Assembly (NCBI GenBank): GCA_009930305.1
Contig: RZYM01000005.1
Span: 62,001-126,000 of the forward strand
Length of the DNA stretch: 64,000 bases
Reading direction: 5' to 3'
From: Bacteroidia bacterium
GTDB taxonomy: Bacteria; Bacteroidota; Bacteroidia; Bacteroidales; Paludibacteraceae
How positions within the stretch are numbered: position 1 is the first letter of the stretch; each line of letters begins with the position of its first letter. Under the pieces are notes generated by a model. It was not told the DNA's origin. It searched no databases and saw only the letters and a program-made list of their open reading frames with translations. Made by a program: the position numbers and the translations under genes. Below, in pieces: positions 25,493 through 33,021 of the stretch.

Positions 25493-26998
25493 TTATCCGT
25501 TCATTGAAACTAAGAATTCTTCGTTATCCTTAGTTTTTTCCATTCTGTCTTTCAAAAATTCCATTGCTTCTACAGAATTCATATCAGACAAATGTCTTCT
25601 TAATATGTACATACGATTTAGAGTGTTAGCTTCCAATAGCAAGTCATCTCTGCGGGTCCCTGATGACATAATATCTATTGCAGGGAATATACGTTTGTTA
25701 GATAATTTGCGGTCTAACTGTAATTCCATATTACCGGTTCCCTTAAACTCTTCAAAAATCACATCGTCCATCTTAGAGCCTGTTTCTATTAGAGCAGTTG
25801 CAATAATAGTTAAACTGCCTCCATTTTCAATGTTCCTTGCAGCTCCAAAGAAACGTTTTGGCTTATGTAGAGCATTCGCATCAACACCTCCTGATAAAAC
25901 TTTACCTGATGCAGGTGCAGTTGTGTTATATGCACGTGCCAATCTTGTGATTGAATCAAGCAAAATAACAACATCATGTCCGCATTCAACCAAACGTTTT
26001 GCTTTTTCATGTACAATAGAAGCTACTTTAACGTGCTTTTCTGCAGGTTCGTCGAATGTTGATGATACAACTTCGGCTCTAACGCTGCGTGCCATGTCTG
26101 TAACTTCTTCAGGACGCTCATCTATAAGTAATATAATCATGTATACCTCAGGGTGATTCTCAAGTATAGCATTGGCTAATTCTTTAAGTAATACTGTTTT
26201 ACCTGTTTTTGGTTGAGCAACAATTAAACCGCGTTGTCCTTTGCCTATAGGACAGAATAAATCGACTATACGTGTAGACATCGAAGTACTCTTACCTCCA
26301 TTCAATTTAAATTTTTCGTCCGGGAATAATGGGGTTAAATGTTCAAATGGTACTCTATCTCTTACAAATGAAGGGTCACGTCCATTAATTTTATCAACTC
26401 TTACAAGTGGAAAGTATTTTTCGCCATCTTTAGGCGGGCGTATAGGACCTTCAACAGTATCGCCTGTTAGCAACCCGAATAAACGAATCTGCGATTGAGA
26501 TACATATATATCGTCAGGCGATGAAAAATAGTCGTATTCAGGAGAACGTAAAAATCCGTATCCATCTTGAACTATTTCAAGTACACCGCTACCTTTAAGA
26601 ATGTCGTCAAATTCGTATGGTTTTTCTTCAGGTTTATGGTTATGTTTAAAGTCAGGGCGTTTGTGAGATTCTTTGTTTTGCTCGTTGGATTTTTCAGGTA
26701 ATTCACTTGGGGAAGTAGTATTTGTTACTTCAGACTCTTTATCGGGAGTCTCTATTGTTTCTTCCTTTTGTATTGCTTTCTCTTCACTGCTTTTACGCAA
26801 TTTCTCTGCTATTGTTTCCATAATGACTTCTCCGTCTGAAATTGGAATAGATGCAATAGGCGGTGTAGTATCTGTTATAACGTGTGATTCTGCTACAAAC
26901 TCAGTGGCACCATCTGTTTGTGTTGCTACCGTGGCAACTTTCTCGGGCGTGCGTTTAATGCGTGTCCGTTTTTTCTTGACAACTTCTTCTTCAGCCAT
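25493..26998 (-). CDS. rho: Transcription termination factor Rho
   Basis: Rho is the hexameric RNA translocase that ends transcription. The 501-residue protein has a charged, probably disordered N-terminal extension of about 125 residues rich in Glu, Lys and Ser, as in other Bacteroidota. The RNA-binding domain follows ([20 protein letters not shown], in part [14 protein letters not shown]), then the ATPase core with Walker [12 protein letters not shown] (near 268) and [12 protein letters not shown]. The start at 26998 ([11 protein letters not shown]) was preferred over the ATG at 27025. The predicted transcript start near 27092 gives a 95-nt leader with a hairpin. Confidence 0.96.
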   Translation of the reverse strand: MAEEEVVKKKRTRIKRTPEKVATVATQTDGATEFVAESHVITDTTPPIASIPISDGEVIMETIAEKLRKSSEEKAIQKEETIETPDKESEVTNTTSPSELPEKSNEQNKESHKRPDFKHNHKPEEKPYEFDDILKGSGVLEIVQDGYGFLRSPEYDYFSSPDDIYVSQSQIRLFGLLTGDTVEGPIRPPKDGEKYFPLVRVDKINGRDPSFVRDRVPFEHLTPLFPDEKFKLNGGKSTSMSTRIVDLFCPIGKGQRGLIVAQPKTGKTVLLKELANAILENHPEVYMIILLIDERPEEVTDMARSVRAEVVSSTFDEPAEKHVKVASIVHEKAKRLVECGHDVVILLDSITRLARAYNTTAPASGKVLSGGVDANALHKPKRFFGAARNIENGGSLTIIATALIETGSKMDDVIFEEFKGTGNMELQLDRKLSNKRIFPAIDIMSSGTRRDDLLLEANTLNRMYILRRHLSDMNSVEAMEFLKDRMEKTKDNEEFLVSMNG

Positions 26999-27063
26999 AA
27001 AAATGTAATGATTTTGCAATTGCAAAAAATGGTCAATAAGTTATATATAAGTTTTGGAAAAAT

Positions 27064-27087
27064 CGTTGGCAGTAGTTATCGCCAACG
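27064..27087 (-). promoter_or_regulatory. Hairpin in the rho leader
   Basis: A perfect 7-bp stem (27064-27070 and 27081-27087, CGTTGGC and GCCAACG) around a 10-base loop. It would fold within the first 30 nt of the rho message. It has no T tract and is not a simple terminator. Confidence 0.5.
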
Positions 27088-27098
27088 CTTAACGGCAA

Positions 27099-27106
27099 CA
27101 AAGATA
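27099..27106 (-). promoter_or_regulatory. Promoter -7 element for rho
   Basis: The minus strand reads TATCTTTG (TAnnTTTG). The predicted start is near 27092. Confidence 0.5.
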
Positions 27107-27153
27107 GTGTTTTTTTTTAATAAACTTATCAAATGCTATTTTTTTTATATCAC

Positions 27154-28713
27154 TTACATAACAAATTCAAGTTCAACATTATCAGGAGGAAACTGTTTTG
27201 CGATATCTTGTGGATGCATTATATGGCTTGTGGTTTGTATCGGTTTGTATTCGACTATGCCGTTGCTGATGCTATATGTTCCGTTGTTTTCAGTAAATAA
27301 ACTATCAGATAAGTAAAATTCTGCATTAGTTGAAGGATGCTTGGCTGTGTATATATTTAAATAATCTAAGGCATGCATTATTCTATACATTCCAAAATCT
27401 TGTTCTATTATGCCTGTACCGAAATCAAATTGTTCAGGGCTGCGAAAATATAATGGACTTTTGTTGTATGGTGTAAAATCAAACTTATCAGACCATGCGT
27501 TAAAGTCTTTGTTCTCTTGTATAGCATATACAATTTTTACATCCTTACGCCATAGCTTTAGAAGTGATTTTTTAATAACATCATATGCAAAGCCTTTATT
27601 ACGGTATTGCGGAGATGTTGCCAAACCATATAGGTAAGCTATTTTATCTATGTCTTGGTTTTTAAAAATATGTAAATGGATCATCGCAGCTAAATCGTTT
27701 CCTTGATAGTTTAAAATGCGATTATCATTTTTTGAATAATTAATAAGATATGAAGAGATAAATTCATCACTATCACCAAAGCAAGTTTTCCATAATTTCC
27801 ATATTTCAGTTTCGTCGCTCTTTGAAATTGAATAGTAATTGTTTGATAAAAATTCGGGATAATATGATAATTTTGACTTGCGCAAACCCATTATTCCCAT
27901 ATCCTCTTCGCGATTAATAAGTTCTATATCTTTCGGTAGATGTGATGCTAATAATTGGTTAATGTAACTATATGTGCCAATGTATTGTGTATTAGCTTTT
28001 TCTGCGTGTACACAAAATATTTTTTTATTCAAATATGATCCAAATGAAAATGCAACAGCGCGTTCGTCAATATAAAGAATGATTCCAAATATATCTAAGG
28101 TATCGAAATGCATTAGTGATTGTCTTATCATATCACTCTCTTCATTTATTTCATAACCGTGAATAACCTTTTCTTTGTTCCATAACGTCATCAAATTTTC
28201 GACTTCTTCTTTATCAGTGTTATTCAGTAATCTATAGCTTGAATTTTTGTATAACCTTTTAAACTGATTAATTTGATTACGCTTAGTCTGTAAGCTTTTC
28301 CCACTCAAAGTACGTAGTGATTCTGTTGTGTACAGATAATCTTCTAAATCGCGATTCTGATATATGTAGCTATTATTTCCGATTGATGTTTGCTTATAAA
28401 TGTCGGTGAATTCTTTACTCATTGAATACAAACGTAGTGGTTGATTATATGACGCGGCATCTTCAACCATAATATTGATTATATCCGAATCAATATTGTT
28501 ACCAATAGGTTGCAAGTATCCTATTTTGTTTTTGCTATCAATCAAAAACTTTATAATTAAGCAATTGTTGTATATACACCAGCCAGTATGATATTTATGT
28601 CGCCATGAAAAGAGATTCGCAAATGCGTAGTTACAACTTTGCGTAACTAAATTAGTTAAGTAGTAGTCTAACTTTTCCTTGTCAATTATATCAATATCTT
28701 GAAAGTGAAGCAT
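27154..28713 (-). CDS. DUF2156-GNAT fusion protein
   Basis: A 519-residue soluble protein with two acyltransferase-like halves. Residues about 1-295 match DUF2156, the catalytic fold of phosphatidylglycerol lysyltransferases (YAFANLFSWRHKYHTGWC, in part YAFANLFSWR; LINREEDMGIMGLRKSK). Residues about 300-519 form a GNAT domain with acetyl-CoA motif YGLATSPQYRNKGFAYDVI, in part SPQYRNKGFAYDVI. As I recall, relatives in Bacteroides are usually two separate adjacent genes, so this looks like a fusion. It is soluble, lacking the flippase part of MprF. The substrate is unknown; an aminoacyl or acyl donor is likely. It has its own -7 element at 28736-28743. Confidence 0.8.
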   Translation of the reverse strand: MLHFQDIDIIDKEKLDYYLTNLVTQSCNYAFANLFSWRHKYHTGWCIYNNCLIIKFLIDSKNKIGYLQPIGNNIDSDIINIMVEDAASYNQPLRLYSMSKEFTDIYKQTSIGNNSYIYQNRDLEDYLYTTESLRTLSGKSLQTKRNQINQFKRLYKNSSYRLLNNTDKEEVENLMTLWNKEKVIHGYEINEESDMIRQSLMHFDTLDIFGIILYIDERAVAFSFGSYLNKKIFCVHAEKANTQYIGTYSYINQLLASHLPKDIELINREEDMGIMGLRKSKLSYYPEFLSNNYYSISKSDETEIWKLWKTCFGDSDEFISSYLINYSKNDNRILNYQGNDLAAMIHLHIFKNQDIDKIAYLYGLATSPQYRNKGFAYDVIKKSLLKLWRKDVKIVYAIQENKDFNAWSDKFDFTPYNKSPLYFRSPEQFDFGTGIIEQDFGMYRIMHALDYLNIYTAKHPSTNAEFYLSDSLFTENNGTYSISNGIVEYKPIQTTSHIMHPQDIAKQFPPDNVELEFVM

Positions 28714-28735
28714 GCTTATTGTATTAATTCTTTTA

Positions 28736-28743
28736 CAAAGTTA
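28736..28743 (-). promoter_or_regulatory. Promoter -7 element for the DUF2156-GNAT gene
   Basis: The minus strand reads TAACTTTG (TAnnTTTG), with a predicted start near 28730 and a leader of about 17 nt. Confidence 0.45.
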
Positions 28744-28755
28744 CGAATTAAAACA

Positions 28756-28791
28756 ATAAAAAGGCGGCTTGTCATTTGGCAAGCCGCCTTT
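28756..28791 (-). terminator. Intrinsic terminator of the alpha-amylase gene
   Basis: A perfect 12-bp stem (28760-28771 and 28780-28791) with an 8-base loop. On the minus strand it is followed by TTTTT, ending 16 bp past the amylase stop. Confidence 0.88.
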
Positions 28792-28806
28792 CAAAATTAT
28801 AACACT

Positions 28807-31182
28807 TTACTTTTTAATTAATTTCTTAATTACAGTTTGACCTGATGATAATTGTATCTCTACAAAATACATTGCAGGTGATGCAGATGATATATCAAAG
28901 CTGCTTGAATTGCCTTCGTAAATTCTATTTGCGCTCATATCTCGAACAATTACATTTGCAATTTCTTCTTCGCATTGAATTGATACAAGACCTGATGTTG
29001 GGTTAGGGTATATATTAACTTCGCTTTGAAGCGTTTCGTCAATAGCTGTTCCCGGACATGAAGTTTCTTCCCACAAATAGGTTGTGTTTCCGTATTCATC
29101 TTGGCCGGTTTCTCCGGTTAATTGTACACAAATACTTGTTTCAGAACTGATTGTTGTCGTTTGCTTTGCATTACCACCATTGTTAAATATTACATTTAAC
29201 GATGTTGTTGTTGCATTTATGCTATAAAATCCATCTTGCCCAAGAGCTACGGTAGCACCGGGCCATTCACCTCCAACGATATGACAATTTGTTGTTGAAA
29301 AATATTCGTGGTTTTTCAATTTAATGGTAATACTACTTGGCTGAACACCACATTTTGTAGGTGTTATTATTGCACCTGTACCTGCAGCACTGCCATCCCA
29401 ACAGTAATCAACAGAAGTACTTAAATCAATAGTTTTATGTCCGTTGTCATTGTCGTTGAAGATAATATTAACAGGGCGTACATCAGTTTCTGTAATTGTG
29501 TATGTGTACTCGTCTCCCGATTTAGTAAGAGCTTTACCTGGCCAAGCTCCAAAAACTTCAGTATTAGTTCCTGTCCATGCATATAATGATACAGAAGTCC
29601 ATGTTGATGGCGCTTTGAATGTAATGTTTAAACCGGCAGGTCTCTCTGTTAAGAATGTTCCACTTACAATACTTGACTGTTCGGAACCGTCAATTGCGAT
29701 AGCTTTAATAGTTGTATTGTTAGTTGTAATCGTAATAGCTGTAGTATATATAGTTGAACTTGCCGATGGAGTTGTACCATCTGTTGTGTAATAAATAGAA
29801 CCTGCAGATGCACTTAATGCTACTTGTCCGTTAGGGCCTACATATCCGCCGTTAGGGCTCATTGTAACAGTAGGTCCGACTGGAACTTGTACATTTGTAT
29901 AATATGCCCATTTACTTCCACTACCTGCTAAAGTGTAACCCGCAGGAGCAGACCAACCGCTACCGATAAAGCATATAAGTGTACCATTTGTACCTGTAGT
30001 AGTACATTGATAGTAACTATTATTTGTACCTCCGGTTGAAGCAGCAGATTGACTATGAATACCGCATGCTTTACGCGCTGCAATCATTTTCTTGATAGCC
30101 TCTTTACAGCTAACCCAGTGAGGATAGAATACGCATGGTATACCTGGTGCAGAAAGAATATATGCATTTGCGGCTTCCCAATCTCCACTGAATTTATTTT
30201 CATTGCGGAATGTGTCGTGGTTGTCAACAAATGTTACAGAGTAACGCTTCATTTCATCAGCTCCGCATAAACCTTGTGGTACACCATATCCACTTGCCAT
30301 TCCAGAGTAATTATTGGCAGCTAAAGAATTGTTTAACGCTGCATATTTCATTGGAAAGTCAAAAGCGCATGAGGTATTGCTTGTTTCGTTAATCCAATGT
30401 TTTACAGCATTATAATCTCCGTCCCAATATTCACCTACCGACATATATGCTCCGGCAGCCTCGTTATAATCTTTTGTGTATTTACCAAGATATCCTTTTA
30501 CAAGGTCATAGCGCCATCCGTCATATCCTATTTCGTTTTTCATCCATTGCAGATAAGCCTTAACAGCATTTTGTATATAAGTGTTTGAATGGTCTAAATC
30601 GCGTGCTGAACAATAACCTCCTGATGCACTACATTGTGTATCGTATCCTGCATCTTTAGCACCTGTACAACCATATCCACTACCTACTGCTTCGTCGTCG
30701 CTACATATATATTTGTTACTACTAGTACTTTCGTATAAAGTAAAACTACCATAAGTGCCGAAATCTTCGTTGCAGAAATCAACCCAACCATAATTTCCGG
30801 CACGGTGATTTACAACTATATCGGCCATTGCACGAGTACCTTTGTTTTTTAAGGCTGTAATAAGATTCTTTAAACTTGTTTTAGTACCCCATGATGTGCT
30901 TAGGTTACTCCATTGTTTTGGGTGGTAACCGCAACCGCCATCAGAAGAAGATGCAGGTGGTAGCCATATAATACTAAAACTTGCTGACAACTCATCGACT
31001 TGACTCAAAAGGTCAGTCCATTTAGTTGTTCCATAAGTATTATCGTCTCCGTAAGAATCCCAATAGAAACCCTGAAGTATAACATCAGGAGCGTTAGCAG
31101 GAGCTTGAGCTTGCATAAAACCGGCGCATAATAGGAGACTTACGCCCACAAGCAGTTTTTTGAAAAGATTTCTTTTTTTCAT
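28807..31182 (-). CDS. Secreted alpha-amylase, GH13, with starch-binding modules and T9SS sorting domain
   Basis: A 791-residue extracellular enzyme that cleaves alpha-1,4 bonds in starch. Signal peptide about 1-26; GH13 barrel about 30-430 with region I DIVVNHRAG, nucleophile Asp in GWRYDLVKG (near 223), acid Glu in VGEYWDG (near 249) and FVDNHDT (near 322). A chitobiase-C-like beta domain follows at about 440-515 (SIYYTTDGTTPS), then two tandem starch-binding-like modules at about 518-605 (with FGAWPGKAL) and 618-700 (with GGEWPGATV). The last 70 residues (NIYPNPTSGLVSI to VIKKLIKK) are a T9SS type A sorting domain. All catalytic residues are present. Single gene with its own promoter and terminator. 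Confidence 0.95.
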   Translation of the reverse strand: MKKRNLFKKLLVGVSLLLCAGFMQAQAPANAPDVILQGFYWDSYGDDNTYGTTKWTDLLSQVDELSASFSIIWLPPASSSDGGCGYHPKQWSNLSTSWGTKTSLKNLITALKNKGTRAMADIVVNHRAGNYGWVDFCNEDFGTYGSFTLYESTSSNKYICSDDEAVGSGYGCTGAKDAGYDTQCSASGGYCSARDLDHSNTYIQNAVKAYLQWMKNEIGYDGWRYDLVKGYLGKYTKDYNEAAGAYMSVGEYWDGDYNAVKHWINETSNTSCAFDFPMKYAALNNSLAANNYSGMASGYGVPQGLCGADEMKRYSVTFVDNHDTFRNENKFSGDWEAANAYILSAPGIPCVFYPHWVSCKEAIKKMIAARKACGIHSQSAASTGGTNNSYYQCTTTGTNGTLICFIGSGWSAPAGYTLAGSGSKWAYYTNVQVPVGPTVTMSPNGGYVGPNGQVALSASAGSIYYTTDGTTPSASSTIYTTAITITTNNTTIKAIAIDGSEQSSIVSGTFLTERPAGLNITFKAPSTWTSVSLYAWTGTNTEVFGAWPGKALTKSGDEYTYTITETDVRPVNIIFNDNDNGHKTIDLSTSVDYCWDGSAAGTGAIITPTKCGVQPSSITIKLKNHEYFSTTNCHIVGGEWPGATVALGQDGFYSINATTTSLNVIFNNGGNAKQTTTISSETSICVQLTGETGQDEYGNTTYLWEETSCPGTAIDETLQSEVNIYPNPTSGLVSIQCEEEIANVIVRDMSANRIYEGNSSSFDISSASPAMYFVEIQLSSGQTVIKKLIKK

Positions 31183-31213
31183 TAATTAATGGTTTAAAGG
31201 GTTAGCAATATGT

Positions 31214-31258
31214 GTATTTTAAAACGTGTATTGCTCTTATGCGCGCTTTTTAAAATAC
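31214..31258 (-). promoter_or_regulatory. Long-arm inverted repeat in the amylase leader
   Basis: A perfect 11-bp inverted repeat (31214-31224 and 31248-31258, GTATTTTAAAA and its complement) separated by 23 bp. It lies between the predicted transcript start (31262) and the ATG (31182), so it could fold in the 5' leader or be an operator. Confidence 0.4.
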
Positions 31259-31268
31259 AATAATCACG

Positions 31269-31298
31269 CAAAGTTACTAAAATAGTTTTGAAAAACAA
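31269..31298 (-). promoter_or_regulatory. Promoter of the alpha-amylase gene
   Basis: The minus strand has TTG (31298-31296), a 19-bp spacer and TAACTTTG (31276-31269). The predicted start near 31262 gives an 80-nt leader. Confidence 0.7.
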
Positions 31299-31309
31299 AG
31301 GTTGAGATG

Positions 31310-32044
31310 TTAATATTCAACTTTTGTCAAGAATAAAGCTTTTGCTGGTACAGACATACCTGCTTTACAGCGGTTTTTTTGTTCAACTATATGACAAAAT
31401 TCGTCTATGTTTATTTTGTGACTTCCTACGTCTAGTAATGTCCCGACAATTGCTCTTACCATGTTGCGTAGAAACCTATCGGCTTGTATTGTAAATACCC
31501 AACTATCTTCAGATATTTGTTTCCAATCAGCCTGCATTATTTTGCAATTGTTGGTTCTGGTGTCTGTATGTAGTTTACTAAAACTGGTAAAGTCTGTATA
31601 TTCGAAAAGTTTGTTTGCAGCCTTATTCATTAAATCAAAATCGGTGTCAATAGGTACTCTCATTGACAAATTTTCTTTGAATACGTTTTTTGAAGTGCAT
31701 ACAAAGTATTGATATGTGCGAGATTTTGCACTGAATCTTGCATGCATATCATCTGTTACAATGTAAATTGAGTAGACTGCTATATCTTTAGGTAATATTA
31801 AATTAAGTTTATAGCGTAATTCTTCAGTGTTATCTATTATGTTTTCTATGTTGAAGTGTGCAATCATTTCTTTTGCATGTACTCCGGTATCTGTACGTCC
31901 GGCTCCAACAATTGCAATCGGTTTGCCTAATATTATTGATATACCTTTTTCAATAGTTGCTTGTACACTATTCCCGTTCGGCTGTATTTGCCAACCGTTA
32001 TAGTTAGAACCATTGTATGCTAATTTTATAAAATATCTAGGCAT
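31310..32044 (-). CDS. truA: tRNA pseudouridine(38-40) synthase
   Basis: Converts uridines 38-40 of the tRNA anticodon stem to pseudouridine. The 244-residue protein opens YFIKLAYNGSNYNGWQIQ (in part AYNGSNYNGWQ) and has the catalytic Asp in GAGRTDTGVHAK (near residue 52) and the C-terminal FLRNMVRAIVGTLLDVG. Complete and of usual length. It lies 8 bp downstream of pdxB in a minus-strand run that begins with the S46-like gene. Confidence 0.96.
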   Translation of the reverse strand: MPRYFIKLAYNGSNYNGWQIQPNGNSVQATIEKGISIILGKPIAIVGAGRTDTGVHAKEMIAHFNIENIIDNTEELRYKLNLILPKDIAVYSIYIVTDDMHARFSAKSRTYQYFVCTSKNVFKENLSMRVPIDTDFDLMNKAANKLFEYTDFTSFSKLHTDTRTNNCKIMQADWKQISEDSWVFTIQADRFLRNMVRAIVGTLLDVGSHKINIDEFCHIVEQKNRCKAGMSVPAKALFLTKVEY

Positions 32045-32052
32045 ATCTTTGA

Positions 32053-33021
32053 TTAAAATGTTATTATGTCGCGGCGTGTGGGGTAGTGATTTCTAAAGTC
32101 CTCAAACTTATCCGGTTGAAGTTTTAATTTATCACTTTCTTCTTTTACATTGTAAGTCAGATTGTCTTTAGGTGGAAGATTAATAATAATTGTTTTTTTG
32201 ATTCCAAAGAATTGACAAATATTAGTGGCTGCTATTCTTGTTCCATTGGCTTTCCCGTCAATTGAATAACCTGCAATATGTGGAGTTCCAATAATTACCT
32301 TATTTAGTAATTCAACGTTGATTTTAGGCTCGTTTTCCCAACAGTCAAGAACAATCTTATTGTAACATTTTAATAAAGCTGCACTATCGCACACTTCGCC
32401 TCTTGCGGCATTTATAATAAGTGGATTACGCTTACAATTGCTTATAAAATCATCATCAACAATGTGATATGTAGAATCATTTAAAGGTACGTGAAACGTA
32501 ATAATATCAGACTTATTTTGTATCTCTGATATTGGAACAAACGAAGAAGATTTCTCCGCAATTTGTCTGGGTGGGTCGTTTAGCAATACTTTAAAACCTA
32601 AGAATTTTGCTAACTTAGCAATTCTGAAACCGACATTCCCCACACCAACAATACCTATAGTTTTTTGTGTAGGGAATGATTCTGTAAATTTAAGTACGGC
32701 ATTTATATAATTGACAACAGAATTTGCATTGCAACCAGGTGCATTTGACCATTTTATGCCGTTTGCTTCACAATATTCAATATCAATATGATCGTATCCT
32801 ATTGTAGCAGTAGCAATGTATTTAACGGAACTGCCGCTTAATAGGCTCTTATTACATTTTGTCCGCGTTCTAATAATAAGAGCATCAGTATCTTGTATTG
32901 CAATTTTATTAATGTCGGGTGCAGCTAAGTATTGAATATCTGCTACATCTTCAAATATGCCACGTAAAAACGGAATGTTTTCGTCTGCAACGATTTTAAT
33001 TTTCGCTTTTTGTAGACTCAT
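32053..33021 (-). CDS. pdxB: 4-phosphoerythronate dehydrogenase
   Basis: Second step of the DXP-dependent route to pyridoxal phosphate: oxidises 4-phosphoerythronate. The 322-residue product has KIVADENIPFLRGIF at the N terminus, the NAD-binding GIVGVGNVGFRIAKLA (near 120), INAARGEVCD, and the catalytic Glu/His in NEPKIN and TPHIAGYSIDGKANGT, all typical of PdxB within the D-2-hydroxyacid dehydrogenases. The start at 33021 (MSLQKAKIK) was chosen; an ATG at 33051 would add 10 residues. It overlaps the end of the S46-like gene by 26 bp. Confidence 0.92.
   Translation of the reverse strand: MSLQKAKIKIVADENIPFLRGIFEDVADIQYLAAPDINKIAIQDTDALIIRTRTKCNKSLLSGSSVKYIATATIGYDHIDIEYCEANGIKWSNAPGCNANSVVNYINAVLKFTESFPTQKTIGIVGVGNVGFRIAKLAKFLGFKVLLNDPPRQIAEKSSSFVPISEIQNKSDIITFHVPLNDSTYHIVDDDFISNCKRNPLIINAARGEVCDSAALLKCYNKIVLDCWENEPKINVELLNKVIIGTPHIAGYSIDGKANGTRIAATNICQFFGIKKTIIINLPPKDNLTYNVKEESDKLKLQPDKFEDFRNHYPTRRDIITF

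Noticed and set aside
25605..26156. Open frame of 183 codons on the plus strand
   Set aside because: Antisense to rho; no recognisable protein features.
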